Positions 32,287-44,123 of a DNA stretch of 64,000 bases are shown piece after piece (within the stretch, counting starts at the first letter, position 1; every line of letters begins with the position of its first letter). The DNA is from Magnaporthiopsis rhizophila (lineage: Eukaryota > Ascomycota > Sordariomycetes > Magnaporthales > Magnaporthaceae). Under the pieces are notes generated by a model, which saw nothing but the letters and a program-made list of their open reading frames with translations, had not been told where the DNA came from and made no database searches. The DNA is taken from assembly GCA_003049465.1 (NCBI GenBank), contig PYSS01000073.1, positions 124,001 through 188,000 of the forward strand, given 5' to 3'. Both the position numbers and the translations under genes were made by a program.

Positions 32287-34434
32287 TTAGTCCTTGGCGA
32301 AGAAGCAGCCAGCCATGTTTAGCGCCTCGGTCCCGATGGGGGTGTCAATGGCAAAGCCGTTCTCGGCGCCTTTGAGCGCAAAAACGGCCTCGAAAGGCCC
32401 GCGTTTGTTGAGGATCACGATGGGCTCCAGCCGCAGGAGGATCGTCTGCAGCAGCTGTGGCTTTAATCCAGCTGACGGCCACCACCACCTCGGAGACGGA
32501 CCTGCACACGACGCGGCCGAGGAAGAAGTCGCGCCACGGCCACTCTTGCACGCGGATTGCCTTGAAAAAGAGGACTAGGAAACCGGCCAAGGCCCAACAG
32601 AAGACCGAGATGTTGAAGGGATCAACGCCTCGAATCCGCTCCTCGATCGTGAAGCCGATTGCGAGAGCCTCCGGCAACGAGTACGGCGCAGAAACCGAGA
32701 GTGCCCCAGCAATACCAACGGTACGGGATGGATGATGGACTTTTCGTCGATAATCCAGCCGTCAAGCAGCCTGAGGCCGGCGGCGATCTCCTCGTTCGCC
32801 GACCGCAGCTTGCGGCGCAGCGGACTGTCGTCGACGCCGTTACCGTCGTCGTCATCGCCCATGACCTCGACGTCGCTGCTGCCACTGTACGTATCGCGCC
32901 GGGCTGGCCATTGCGTCAGGGCCCTCTCTTGCGCGGTGGTGATGTTGCAGATGGTCGTGACAGTGTCATCTCCGGTGAAGTTGTAGCTGCTGGTGCGGAC
33001 CATGAAAGAGGCAAGTAGGCGAGTTTCCTCGCAAGTCATGATCGGCTTCCCGGGCGGCGCGACCGGTCTTGCGAAGTAGGTCATGTGGCTCAGCTCGTTC
33101 GGGAACCCGCCGCAGAGCATGAGAAACGGGACCAGGGCGGTAACAACCGGCTTCATAGACGACAAGTAGACACATCGAGCCGTAGATCCGCCCAGATGAA
33201 TGGGCGGCGTCGGTTTGATGGAGTCGTCCGAGCTGGTAGAATCATCATCTTCAGGGGGGGGATCTCGGTCCACTTCCAGTAAACCGCAGTGTGTGGCGTT
33301 GGCGCCGGCTTCGCGGCCCCCGTCTTCTCCCCTCAGCTTCTCCAGGACCCGCATGAAGACTTGGACGGCGATGTCGGCAGAATGCAGCTCACTGTGGTAC
33401 GAGCTTCCGCAGATGGCGCCCGACCGCTCCCGGCAAAGCATGGCGCGCTGCTGCCAGAAGCCCGTGTCGTAAAATGATGGAGCTTGCCTCGAAACCATCC
33501 GCCGCGGCGGTTGTGGCTGGATCCGACAACAGGCCCTGGGAAACGTGCAACGTCAAGCTGCCGATGCATCGGTGGAAGCTGGCAAATAGTGTAAAGTACC
33601 GGCCTCCTTCTTGCCCTATGTGTCTCTGGGCGGCTGCGAGCTGCGTGTCTGTGGAGGACTCCAGGTTCTTGTTCGGCGGCGGAAAGTCTCGCTCTAGTGT
33701 TTGTCGCAGACGACCCTCCCATCCCTTGGCTGCTGCGAGGCACACCGCGGCCGACTTGGTGAGGTCAAGGCCCACCATCTTAAGCTTTGCGGCCAGCTTC
33801 GCCAAAGCGACGATGACGTCCATGGCACGCAGAAGGACCTGCGCGAGGGTCCCCGTGATGTGGTTCACCAGGGCCTGGTAGCTTCTGTCGTTCTCTTCTC
33901 GCAAGCGAATAGAGCCCTCGGCCGTATGGACGGCACCTCCAGGGCCGAAGTTGTTCAGTAATCGGCCTTTCGAGGCCAGGAAGTTGGACAGACGCGATAG
34001 GCCTGGGTAGTATTCCAGGAATATCAGCTCGTTATCCAGGTAGCAGATGTCGGTGGCGTAAATGAGCTGCCTTGCCAGCTTGTTTAGTCGACGGTATTCA
34101 TCACCGTCGGCTTCCCCGAACCATCCTTCGAGTCCTTCGAGCTCGATCGGTTGTCCGAGGTTCGCAATGTCGACCAGTCGACGGGTTTCGAAAGCCCACA
34201 ACTCGAGCTGCTCAGCATTTGTGACCTGACACTGCCCCACATCGCTGAACCGGGTAGGCTGGTGAGCTCAAAGTCATCATTCAAGACGGTAAACGACTCG
34301 TGGCAGCTGAGCTTCGGAATGATGTCGTCGGCCTTGAGAGCCCATGTTTTCCTTCCCGGCGCGAAGCCTTCCCGGCGCTTTGGTGCGCTTTGCTCATAAC
34401 CCAGAAGGGTCGGCCGACCCCTGGGCTTTCCCAT
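32287..34434 (-). pseudogene. fungal multi-helix membrane protein, multiply frameshifted
   Basis: The ATG at 34434 begins MGKPRGRPTLLGYEQ. Pieces of an uncharacterised fungal membrane-protein family then occur in the right order but in alternating frames. They are CHESFTVLNDDFELTSL, then QCQVTNAEQLELWAFETRRL, then GFWQQRAMLCRERSGAICGS and YHSELHSADIAVQVFMRVL. These are followed by YCWGTLGFCAVLVAGG, GFTIEERIRGVDPFNISVFC, WALAGFLVLFFKAIRVQEWP and PQLLQTILLRLEPIVILNKR, ending FAKD at 32287. One-base shifts are needed near 34250, 33475, 32720, 32680 and 32485. The two C-terminal helices lie around YCWGTLGF and VFCWALAGFLVLFF. Five small indels within 2.1 kb point to decay. The molecular function of the family is unknown to me. 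Confidence 0.6.
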
Positions 34435-35069
34435 GATTAGGTCGGTGCTTCTTAGCTTCGAGGTCGTGATCAAGTATCTTGGCAAGTATTGAGGGCAGAC
34501 TGGAGTTCAGGGCCGGAGTTGGGAAGGGCCGGTGCTGGGCCGCGCCGAAACAACCATTGGACACCTTGGAATGGCGGAGCCCAACAGGATACAGCTCTTT
34601 TGCGCGGGGAACGAGGTCCTTGGGCCGCCGTTACGATGTAGGCCGCCATGGCCGCAGCATTGCCACGGAGGCCTCATGTTTCCAAACGAGGCCGAGAAAG
34701 CCTAGAGTCTAGCCTGCAGTTTGACACGTCAGCATTGCGCGCCCAAATCGGCCAATCCGGACCAATTTTGGCATACCGAAAACGCCATGCAGCCATCACC
34801 GCAGCACAACATGCAGGGCGGGCACGCAGACAGTTTTGGCACCATCATATTCTTATAGGAAAGCCTGCCTCGCTGGCAGCTGCAGCCTTTCCGAGGATTT
34901 GCCATGGCACGGCGATAAAATCTGGCACATCGTGTCCTGTTCCTTGCGGCCTGGTGAATCTCACTCGCTCCGGGCACTAACTTTTCGGGAGTTGTTGAGC
35001 CTCCGATTCGTTTCCTGACATCGCCTAACGACCAGCGAGCAGTAGCAGCAGCATTGAGGGCGACCAAGA
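34435..35069. other. divergent intergenic region between two relic genes
   Basis: No convincing ORF. It presumably held the promoters of the membrane-protein relic (left) and the ATPase relic (right). Confidence 0.4.
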
Positions 35070-36620
35070 ATGGCCGAGTCTCCGGCTGGGTATGAGAGGT
35101 ATATGCAAGCGGTCAACCGCCATGCCTCCGAGGACAACAGAGGTTCGGGTTCGGCAGACAAGTCCTTCAACGGTCGGTTCTTCGATGTGACGGAACACTG
35201 GCTCTCACCTGGCGAACCCGGCGAGTGCGTCCCCACCGGTCAAATCTCTAACACAGCCATCTCGAGAGGCCGCTATGGAGAGAACTCGCTATTGCTACGA
35301 CGGGGTCATAGTTCCCCAGAAGCAGCCAAGGCTCCAGCTCGAAATCCAGTCAACGTCGCTCCAGAAGGCCTTTCGCGACATCACCGGCGATCTCGCGTCT
35401 CTCAACGTCAACGCGAACCCCATCGTGATTCAGGCACCATACCATGAGCTTTATCGCTTCCGCGAGGAGCTCAAGGCTGCGTTCCACGCCACAAAGCTTG
35501 AGGATGTAAAGAAGGAGCTACAGCTCTTCCTCGACTTCGAGGACGAGCACATGTTTCGGGTATTAGACCTAGGAGAGGTCGGGAACCATTTGCAACTGGG
35601 GCGCCCGACCATTCGGTTCGAGCATTTATGGGCCTTGTTCAAGCCCCATGAACTCATCCTCCTGAAAACGGGAGCCCCCGGCGAGCTCGACTGTCCAGTC
35701 CTGCGGAGTCCTCGAAAAATACTGGGTCGAGCAAGGAACGGATGGCCCTACCTGGCTCGTCCAGGTCCGGCACATGGACTTCGACGGTGAGTGTTTTGGC
35801 GTTGTGCAGGAAAAGTTCAAGTTCCCGGCTTTCAACGGAGTTCTCAGCGTTGACTCCCTGCCGGCGTACCCATTGCCTTTCTGCACTGACCAGCACGGAG
35901 TGAGGAAGGCCCTCGCTGAGACGAGCAAGACCTACGTCGAACTTTGTAAACCGGTTCCCGCCAGCTCATCCAAGCCTCGAACCAAGGGCTGCCTCCGCGA
36001 CCATCACGGACTGGTATGGGTCCAACGGCCGGATTCCAGGTACGGCGACCGCAAGGACGGCTTGCGGCTTTTTGATCCACCCGAAGATATGGTTAGTAGG
36101 CCACCCTTGGACGCCGATGGACCACGGCCTCGGTTCCAGAGTTTGTAAGCTAATGGTTTGTTACACCACGCAGATATCTGGGCGTGTTCTCGTGGATCCA
36201 GTGGGCTTCATCCGCGAGAACCCTGGTTGCCGCATCCGCATCGTCGCCAAGACCCTGAAGAAAGCTGCGGGTGTCGAGGGCAAGGCTGCAGATCCGGCCA
36301 CGAGCTTGGCCGAACGACAGCCCATACTTAACCCCGAGACTCTCGAAAGAGACGACCTGATCTGCTTCCCAGCCATGGTTGCGGGCTACTCCCTCGGTAC
36401 CAAGCACTGCGGAAATTTCCATGTTGGAAGCTTTCGTAACGTTGTTTGGGAAGAGGATGAAGCGAAAAGCCTCTTACACAACTCGGAGAGGATGCGGCAG
36501 GTGCGAAAAATCGCTGCAAGCTTTTCCTATCGGTCTCGCTCCTTCCAATACTCCATCGGAGGGAAGGGAAGGGGGCTGGTGTTCTTGTTTTATGGTCCAA
36601 GCAACCTCAAAATGACTTAG
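35070..36620 (+). pseudogene. AAA+ ATPase (DUF7025-type) relic truncated at Walker A
   Basis: The ATG at 35070 gives MAESPAGYERYMQAV. The DUF7025 region follows in another frame: QPRLQLEIQSTSLQKAFRDI, then FEHLWALFKPHELILL. After a further shift near 35710 come DFDGECFGVVQEKFKFPAFN and SLPAYPLPF. An intron at about 36092-36173 (GTTAGT donor, GCTAATG branch, GCAG acceptor) joins QRPDSRYGDRKD to ISGRVLVDPVGFI. The last exon reads FRNVVWEEDEAKSLL and GGKGRGLVFLFYGPSN, then stops at 36620. In this family GPP-GVGKT (Walker A) follows exactly there. Only the N-terminal domains remain; no Walker B, sensor or arginine-finger sequence was found downstream. It cannot hydrolyse ATP as it stands. Confidence 0.7.
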
Positions 36621-38046
36621 CATGGGGTTGAGAAGGGGATTCTTGCGCATATATTATATCCTGTTCTCAATTGACAAGCCGTATTGCAAGTGCAGTTTCG
36701 AATTCGAGCTGGTAATCAGCAGGAACATGATCACGATGTCAAAGACTACACCTGACCGTCCCCGTCGCGCCGTTCACCATCCTAAGGCTCCAGCCAACAG
36801 TCTGCGGATTTGAGTTTACACACCAACGAGTTTCCTCGGCACCTCCAGGACCTCACCATCGACACTTTTCCTCATATGCTTCCGTGGTGTTGCTCCCAGG
36901 CGCCGACATCATTGATGCGTTGGTAGCGAACTGCGCGTGTAGAGATGACGCACATTGCTAACCAAGGGCACGACCGGCAGCAAGTTGCTTGGTACGTAGG
37001 TCATCTAAACAGCAACGCTTCGGTTCCTTGCTCGCTTTCTCTGTCCACCACTCGGCCAACTCGTAATAGGCACCTAGGCAGACAAGCAAGGCACCTCCCT
37101 ACCTACCTTCTCAAGACCTACTGTAGATATCTAGGTATCAAGTTAGGTGTGTGAATGCGAGGACGGCACCGACGGCCGGCGGCTCGGCCGTCGGTGGGTC
37201 TCAAGATGCTGTTTGCAAGGCATTCAGATGGTGTCATTGTGGGGCGGGAGTCCGGCTGCCTCGACCCCGCGGCTGGGACTTGGCTGTTCGTGGCGTCATC
37301 CCAGAAGCGAAACCGGCCCGCGCGAAAAAGACGGCGCTCTAATTTTCGGCGGGCGAGACGTGAAATTGAGGCTGTGGCTGCTATCCATGAATAGAAGATA
37401 AAAAGCACCCTCTCCTGAAAGACCCGTGGACTGGGGCGGGTGGACGTCCAGAGTCAATTATTGACCTTGCCCTGAATCGCAGCAACCAAGCAACGGCAAC
37501 TGAGGCGGTAGACGAGCACGTCATCGGGACTAGGAAGCATCCCATAGCCACAGCGGTGACATTTTCCATGGATGCCAAAAGTGGCGCGGCCGGGGCCAGC
37601 CAAGCCGCCCGACATGATTCCGGCTGAAGCCAGGAACATGGAGCGAGCGATGCGTGCGCCATCCGGTCTGCGGGCTTGGCGTTGGTTCTGCCTGCGATCC
37701 GGCTATCCACCCCCTGCGTGTGTATAAAAGCCGGATTCGCCGATGCGAGGAACGTGTTCACCTGAAAGAGTCCCGAGTAGGTACCTAGGTTTTAACCTTA
37801 GCTTGCTGCTTGATTTTGGTTTCTTTTGCCTAAATATACGTCGCGTTGTTCCTCTTTCGTTTCAAACTTTACTCGGAACCCAATCTTTGGTTTTTTTTTA
37901 TTCCTCTTTTCTTTTCCTTTTTCTTCGGGAGAACCCGTGGGTACTGGAACCCGCGTCTTGCAGAGCATATATATATCCGCCGCCCTTGGAAACACGAAGC
38001 TGCTTCCTGCTACGGCTGCCACCAATCCACATAATTCACAGTCACC
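36621..38046. other. intergenic region upstream of MET3
   Basis: It contains CCTACCTACC / CCTAGGCAGAC microsatellites (37065-37145), a GTAGGTACCTAGG copy at 37779-37792 close to MET3, and pyrimidine-rich tracts (37840-37930). The last few hundred bases are the likely MET3 promoter and leader. No gene is supported. Confidence 0.5.
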
Positions 38047-40019
38047 ATGGCCAACACACCCCATGGCGGCGTGCTCAAGGATCTGCTGGCCCGGGACGCT
38101 CCGCGGCACGTCCAGCTTTCCGCCGAGGCCGAGAAGCTACCGGCCCTCCTGCTCACGGAGCGCCAGCTGTGCGATCTGGAGCTGCTCCTCACCGGTGGCT
38201 TTTCACCACTGGAGGGTTTCATGAATGAGAAGGACTACAACGGGTGCGTCGGTGTCGTGGCCCTTTTGTTGCTTGTTGACTGCGCGCAATTAACACGATA
38301 GTCAACTCGCCAGAGTCGTCAAGGACAACCGCCTCGCCAACGGTGTCCTTTTCAGCATGCCCATCACCCTCGACTTGGCGAAGGAGACGATTGAAGAGCT
38401 GAAGATCAAAGTCGGGGCTCGCATTACTCTCCGCGACTTCCGTGACGACCGCAACCTGGCAATTCTCACTGTTGAGGATGTGTACCAGCCAGACAAGTAA
38501 GATCTGAGCCCCTCACGACCTCCCTGGTTCGTCGGGGTATCTGAGTGCTCGCCACCATGCTAATATGTGCTATCCAGGCAGCTCGAGGCGAGGGAGGTGT
38601 TTGGGGGTGACCCGGAGCACCCGGCCGTCAACTACCTACTCAACACGGCCAAGGAGCTTTACGTGGGTGGCACCCTCGAAGCCGTGAACCGCCTGCAGCA
38701 CTACGACTTTGTAGATTTGAGATGTAAGTCTTCGGTGGCATGACCAAATACAGAGAGGTGGCACAGCAGGACAATCAAAAGATGGCGTGGGCTGACAGGA
38801 AAAAAAAAAAAAAAAAAAAAAAGACACCCCCGCGGAGCTTCGCACTCACTTTGACAAGCTTGGCTGGAGCAGGGTGGTGGCCTTCCAGACGCGCAACCCG
38901 ATGCACCGCGCGCACCGCGAGCTGACGGTGCGGGCGGCGCGCTCGCACCAGGCCAACGTGCTCATCCACCCCGTCGTGGGACTGACCAAGCCCGGCGACA
39001 TCGACCACTTCACGCGGGTGCGCGTGTACAAGGCGCTGCTGCCCCGGTACCCGAACGGCATGGCGGTGCTGGGCCTGCTGCCGCTGGCCATGCGCATGGG
39101 CGGCCCCCGCGAGGCCATCTGGCACGCCATCATCCGCAAGAACCACGGGGCGACGCACTTCATCGTGGGTCGCGACCACGCCGGGCCGGGCAAGAACAGC
39201 AAGGGCATCGACTTCTACGGGCCCTACGACGCGCAGCACGCCGTCGAAAAGTACAGGGACGAGCTGGGCATCGAGGTGGTGCCGTTCCAGATGATGACGT
39301 ACCTGCCGGACAGCGATGAGTACAAGCCAGTGGACACGATTGAAAAGGGGGTGCGGACGCTCAACATCTCGGGCACGGAGCTGCGGGCGCGCCTGCGGAG
39401 CGGCAGCGAGATCCCCGAGTGGTTCTCGTACCCCGAGGTGGTCAATGTGCTGCGGGAGTCGCACCCGCCGCGGTCGGCCCAGGGCTTCACCGTCTTCTTG
39501 ACGGGCTATCAGAACAGCGGCAAGGACTCGATTGCCAGGGCGCTGCAGGTCACGCTCAACCAGCAGGGAGGACGGTCCGTGTCGATGCTGCTGGGCGAGA
39601 CGGTTCGGAGCGAGCTCTCGTCGGAGCTGGGCTTCAGCCGCGAGGACCGGACCAAGAACATCGGGCGCATCGCCTTTGTGGCCTCGGAGCTGACGAGGGC
39701 GGGCGCCGCGGTCATCGCGGCGCCCATCGCGCCGTTTGAGGACTCGAGGCAGAACGCGCGCGAGCTGGTGGAGAAGTACGGCGACTTCTACCTCGTGCAC
39801 GTGGCCACGCCTCTGGAGTACTGCGAGCGCACCGACAAGCGCGGCATCTACAAGAAGGCGCGGGCTGGCGAGATCAAGGGCTTCACCGGGGTCGACGACC
39901 CGTACGAGGTGCCCGTCAAGCCAGACCTGACTGTCGACCTGGAGAAGCAGTCGGTCCGCTCCATCGTCCACCAGATCGTGCTGCTGTTGGAGAGCCAGGG
40001 TCTGCTGGACCGTCTGTGA
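38047..40019 (+). CDS. MET3: ATP sulfurylase (sulfate adenylyltransferase)
   Basis: This enzyme makes adenosine 5'-phosphosulfate from ATP and sulfate, the first step of sulfate assimilation in the cytosol. Four exons (38047-38243, 38314-38496, 38578-38723, 38824-40019) total 1722 nt, or 573 residues, the usual fungal length. The N-terminal domain includes LLLTGGFSPLEGFMNEKDYN. The catalytic domain has QTRNPMHRAHREL (active-site HRAH), VGRDHAGPG and LNISGTELRARL. The C-terminal APS-kinase-like domain has FLTGYQNSGKDSIARAL, a P-loop remnant, and in fungi serves as the allosteric PAPS-binding domain. The acceptor choice at 38313 is set by the conserved DYNG-VVKDNRLANGVLF join. Intron 3 ends in a run of 23 A residues immediately before its AG, an unusual 3' splice-site context. 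Other names in fungi are sC and cys-11. Confidence 0.97.
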
Positions 40020-41114
40020 GGAGAATAGAATCTAGATGATGTTGTCTTGTTCCCTTTTCCTCCACTCCACGTCTCTCGCGTGGGAAATACTAGAATCAGC
40101 TCTTTTACCCCTTTTGTTTCCAAGGTCGACTGACTCACGATAAAAATACGTACCTCCTTTTTCCTCACAACGAAAGCTGGTGGAATCATTCATTTCCTCG
40201 CACACCACGAAAAGCCCATTCTGCATCGCGATCCTCGCAGGCGCCAACGAACAGCCGCTTGTTTTGCTTGAGTAACATTATTTCCTGAAAGGACTCCAAA
40301 TGAAAAAGGTCTTTGGGGGATTGACATCTCGTCGCTTCCATGTCGTTTAACTGTGCATGCTTTGCATGATGTGATCGACGGTGCCCAAGGGCCACCTCCA
40401 GTTGCTGGACACGTATCCGCACTGTTTTTATCCGAGGCCCCTCCCGCAAGAAGTACAGTGCAAAAGCTGGTATACGCGCCCGGCACATCTAGGCCGAGCC
40501 CAACTCCCCTCATCGGGCCCACAACGGCGGCAAGGCAGCCACAGGGACTCCACTGGCCAAAACGGACCCCAAAGGCTGGGCTGGGCGCCACCACCGCTGT
40601 CGCCGTCGAATGACAAGATTTATTCTAGAGCCATCCACACCACCAATCTTCCGGCGGCGCCATGGGACCAGGAAAGCTGCCAACGCACCCCTCAGCACAC
40701 CACGCTCTGCCCTCCCCGCTCGCAAGCGCTTCCATCTGACGCTTTTCCTTGATGTTGAATGCCCCCCAGCACTGCAGTTATTCTTTGAGATACCCAGAAG
40801 CACATGCTCGATACCTTGCCGATTGCTTTTCCGTTTTGAATTCGTCACAGCGATTATTTCTTATCCCGTTTCGTTGTCGCTAGCTGGTGGGCCCTCGCCG
40901 TCGACCGACTTTTTCTATCTTTCATTTTCGCGCTCCTGATTTCGCACCATCTCTCCAGTCTCCATTCTCACCGCTCAACTCGGCCGCCCGCAAAGCCACC
41001 CAGAGAGGACAGCAGAGTTTTTTTTCTCGCTCTGATAGGTCATAAGGCTTTGTTTACGTGCGCCTCTCCTACCGCCTAAACTTCCCGTTGTACGGGGAGT
41101 TGGCATGGTGCACA
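40020..41114. other. intergenic region between MET3 and the RD-repeat protein gene
   Basis: The MET3 3' flank and the promoter and leader of the next gene. Pyrimidine-rich blocks lie at 40855-40970. No coding features or repeats were recognised. Confidence 0.5.
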
Positions 41115-41509
41115 ATGCCTCCCAAAGAATACGACCCAGGCTCGTCCGTCGCCGACACGATTGTCGATGAGTCTTCGCGCGAGAAATACAGAACCAGCCG
41201 GAGTGAAAGGGGAGAAAAAGATCGCGACAGAGAACGGGATCGCGACCGCGACCGCGACAGGGACTGGGACCGAGACCGCGAGAAGGCTCGGGACAGAGAT
41301 CGGGATCGGCAGCGAGACCGAGACAGGGACCGCGACCGCGATCGACACAGAGACCGGGACAGAGACCGGGAGGGCGACCGAGACGCAGGCAAGGAGAGGG
41401 ACAAGGACCGGGAACTCCGCCACAGATGCTCGAAGTCGTCCAAACATCGCTCCACAACCGACAGCGACCTCCAGTCCTCTTCACACCGAAAACGCCGCAC
41501 CAAGGATAA

Positions 41510-41543
<34 letters not shown>

Positions 41544-44123
41544 AGAGACGGGCAGCGTCGACACAGAGATCGTGATGCCGACAGAGAAAGAGACAGATCC
41601 AAGGGCAGGGGCAGCGGGAATGAGCCCGACACCGCATCCGAGAAGACGGGCGACGTCGTTCCTGAGCTTTCGGGCTCTCGTCTATCGCGGCCGTACCCGT
41701 CCTTCAGCAAGCAGCACAGCAGGGAGAGCGTCGTCGTCAGCCGTGAAGATCTGTCCCAGCCTGCCCAAGAGGGCCGCACTCGCCGCAGCGACCCGCTCAC
41801 CCCGGAGACCACCGATCTTGGTGCCGACGAGGACGCTAAGCGCGCAAAGCCGACCGACAACGCCGTCGGACGCAAGCCCTCCGTCTCGCGCAAGGACGAG
41901 CGGCCCCCAAGTCCGCCCGAGACCAACCTATCAGAGCACAAAGACAACCGCCGGTCCGAGACCCCGACATCGGTCGAGCCACGTGACAGGCTCAAGGACA
42001 GGAGCCTCGACGAAGAAAGGCCTCGTTCGAGGACGTCCTGGATCTCTAGGTCAACCTCAAAGCATGAGAGTAAGAGCAAGGTGTCCATGAAGTCCAGGGC
42101 GTCCAGCCAGGCTACTTTCATACGTACCTCGTTCAAACACCCCACTGCCGAGTCGGCTCAAGGCAGTGAGTCGAAGGTGACCTCCAAGTCGAGGGGATCC
42201 TCTCCACAGTCGATGAAGCAAGATGTAGCCGCCGCGCACACAGATCCCAGCGATGACAACTTGTCACCCGAGTCGGCCCAAGACTCGTCGCCCAAAACCC
42301 CAACGGGAACGGCCCATTTCCCCCCGCCTCCACCCGTATTTCCCAACGAGAAGTCTGGGGGTTCCGGGCAACAGTTTCGATTCAACGAGACGGAGTCCTC
42401 GCAAACACAGGCAATTAGTCTTGGGTCACCACCGCCCCCGCCCCCGCCCCCGCCAATGGGCATCGTCGAGGTCCCCAAGGTCAACTACCTTACGCAAAAC
42501 GGCGGTCTACCAAAGCCGGTCTCCAAGGACTTTCTTGACGCACTACCACGCCAGAACGGCACCCGACCGTCAAACCCTCCACTAAGTGGCTGCGAAACGC
42601 TTTTTGCGCCCTTCTTCAGCATACTAGATCAGTACCAAGCCGTTTTGGATAACCACGGGTCGGTCGCGGTCGCCACAGGCCACAAGACTATCGCCAGGCG
42701 TATACTGGACCGCCTAGACAACGTGTTCACCAGGGACCTGCCTGAAGATGGATGCAGCTGCATCATGTGCGAGAAGTCCGGCCGCCAGGCTCACGGTCTC
42801 GGCTGGGGCGAGGTCCTCGAGCGGTTCAAGGGCGATAACCCTCCATGGCCGCCCTTCGACCTGGCCCAGCTGGGGTCCAAGGGCATCGAGGAATCGGCCG
42901 ACTTGCCCCCACGGCCGGACTCGCCCGTCAAGATGGACCCGGACATTGCTGAAGAGTTCCGGGGCCACTACCTGCGCCAAAACAAGAAGGTCAAGGCTGC
43001 TGTGGGCAAGTGGCTGACGAGCTGCGCCGAGACGCCCGCCCCTCCTCCTCAAGAAGTCGACGACGAGACCCTCACTTTTGCAATCCTGACGAGCCTGGAC
43101 TACGAGGAGCAACCTTATTTCAACGCCCTACTCTCCGGTTCACGGGAACTTCAGCCGGCGGTACGGGCGCCGACCCCCATGGTGCGCAAGCCACGGCAGG
43201 ATTTCCTCGTGCGCACGGGCTTGGCTTTGCAGCGCTACTACGGTCTCCAACAAGTCCCACGCGACGCCGAGACGGTCGTATACCTAGTCCGTAACCACCA
43301 CATGCACGATCTTTTGCGGGCAGTCAGCGACATCAACCCCTCCGAGTGGGAGCTTCTCGTCTCCGGTCGCTTCGATGGCTTTTTATGGAGCGGTGTCGAC
43401 AGTAGTAAAATCGTCGGCGAAGACGGAGCAGCCACACCGACCGCCACGGCACCTGACATGTCCCCCCAGGGAGGGACTCTCGGCAATGCCTTTTTCCCAC
43501 CGTTGCCCAAGGGCCACGCAGGTCTACCAATGCGAAACTTCACACCGTCAGTTCACTTTCCTCCATCACGAGGACCAACACCCTTCAGTCGAGGGCAAAC
43601 GCCGGCCTCGTTTGTCAGTGGTACCTCGTCCATGGCAAGTGTGGTGGTACCGCCTGGAATCGGCGGTGGTGCCGGTGGCAAGACGGCCGTGACAATGGAC
43701 GAGGAACTGGAATTACAGGTGCTGGCGGAGGTTGAGAGGCACATTTACCAAGGCATGGAGGCCCTCGAGAACGCGTTTGAAGCACTGCATCAAAGAGCTG
43801 AGCAGGTGCGCGAATCGCTGAGGCAACGGACCTCAGGCCTGTCGATCGGGCTTCAGCGTAAGAAGGCCGGGGGTGGGCTTCCGTCAGGCCAATCTGTCGA
43901 TACAGACTTCCGAGATCAGCCGGGTGACGGGGTCCATGGCCAGAGTGACTCCAATCTCAGCTTTGCGGCCGCCAGTGAGAGTGATTGGTATGCTGAGGAC
44001 TATGGGGAACTCAAGCCCGACGACTCTGCCAGCAATATCAGCTCCTCGCGCCACCGGCGGCCCAAGAGGCGGAACGAGAGAAGGACCCCGGCTCCGATTG
44101 AGGAGGATTATGATGAGGAGTGA
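41115..44123 (+). CDS. conserved fungal protein with RD/RE dipeptide repeats and Pro tract
   Basis: A single exon of 1002 residues from the ATG at 41115; an in-frame start at 41058 is also possible. Residues about 35-105 are almost pure Arg-Asp/Arg-Glu dipeptides, and a second RD block lies near residues 135-160. Repeats of this kind occur in nuclear RNA-processing proteins. A serine- and charge-rich middle contains a PPPPPPPPP tract near residue 442. The conserved globular part begins about residue 495 (CETLFAPFFSILDQYQAVLD, TGHKTIARRILDRLDNVF, CSCIMCEKSGRQAHGLGWGE) and includes a Cys cluster (CSCIMC). The end is acidic. Fungal homologues are often labelled 5-methylcytosine G/T mismatch-specific DNA glycosylase, but I see no glycosylase helix-hairpin-helix motif and do not endorse that name. 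Nuclear location is inference. Confidence 0.8.

Noticed and set aside
38775..39971. 398-codon minus-strand ORF opposite MET3
   Set aside because: Antisense shadow of the ATP sulfurylase exon; ends in the poly-A tract as a run of phenylalanines.
41115..44123. 5-methylcytosine G/T mismatch DNA glycosylase function
   Set aside because: The label circulates for homologues, but no helix-hairpin-helix or catalytic motif is visible, so only a neutral name is given.
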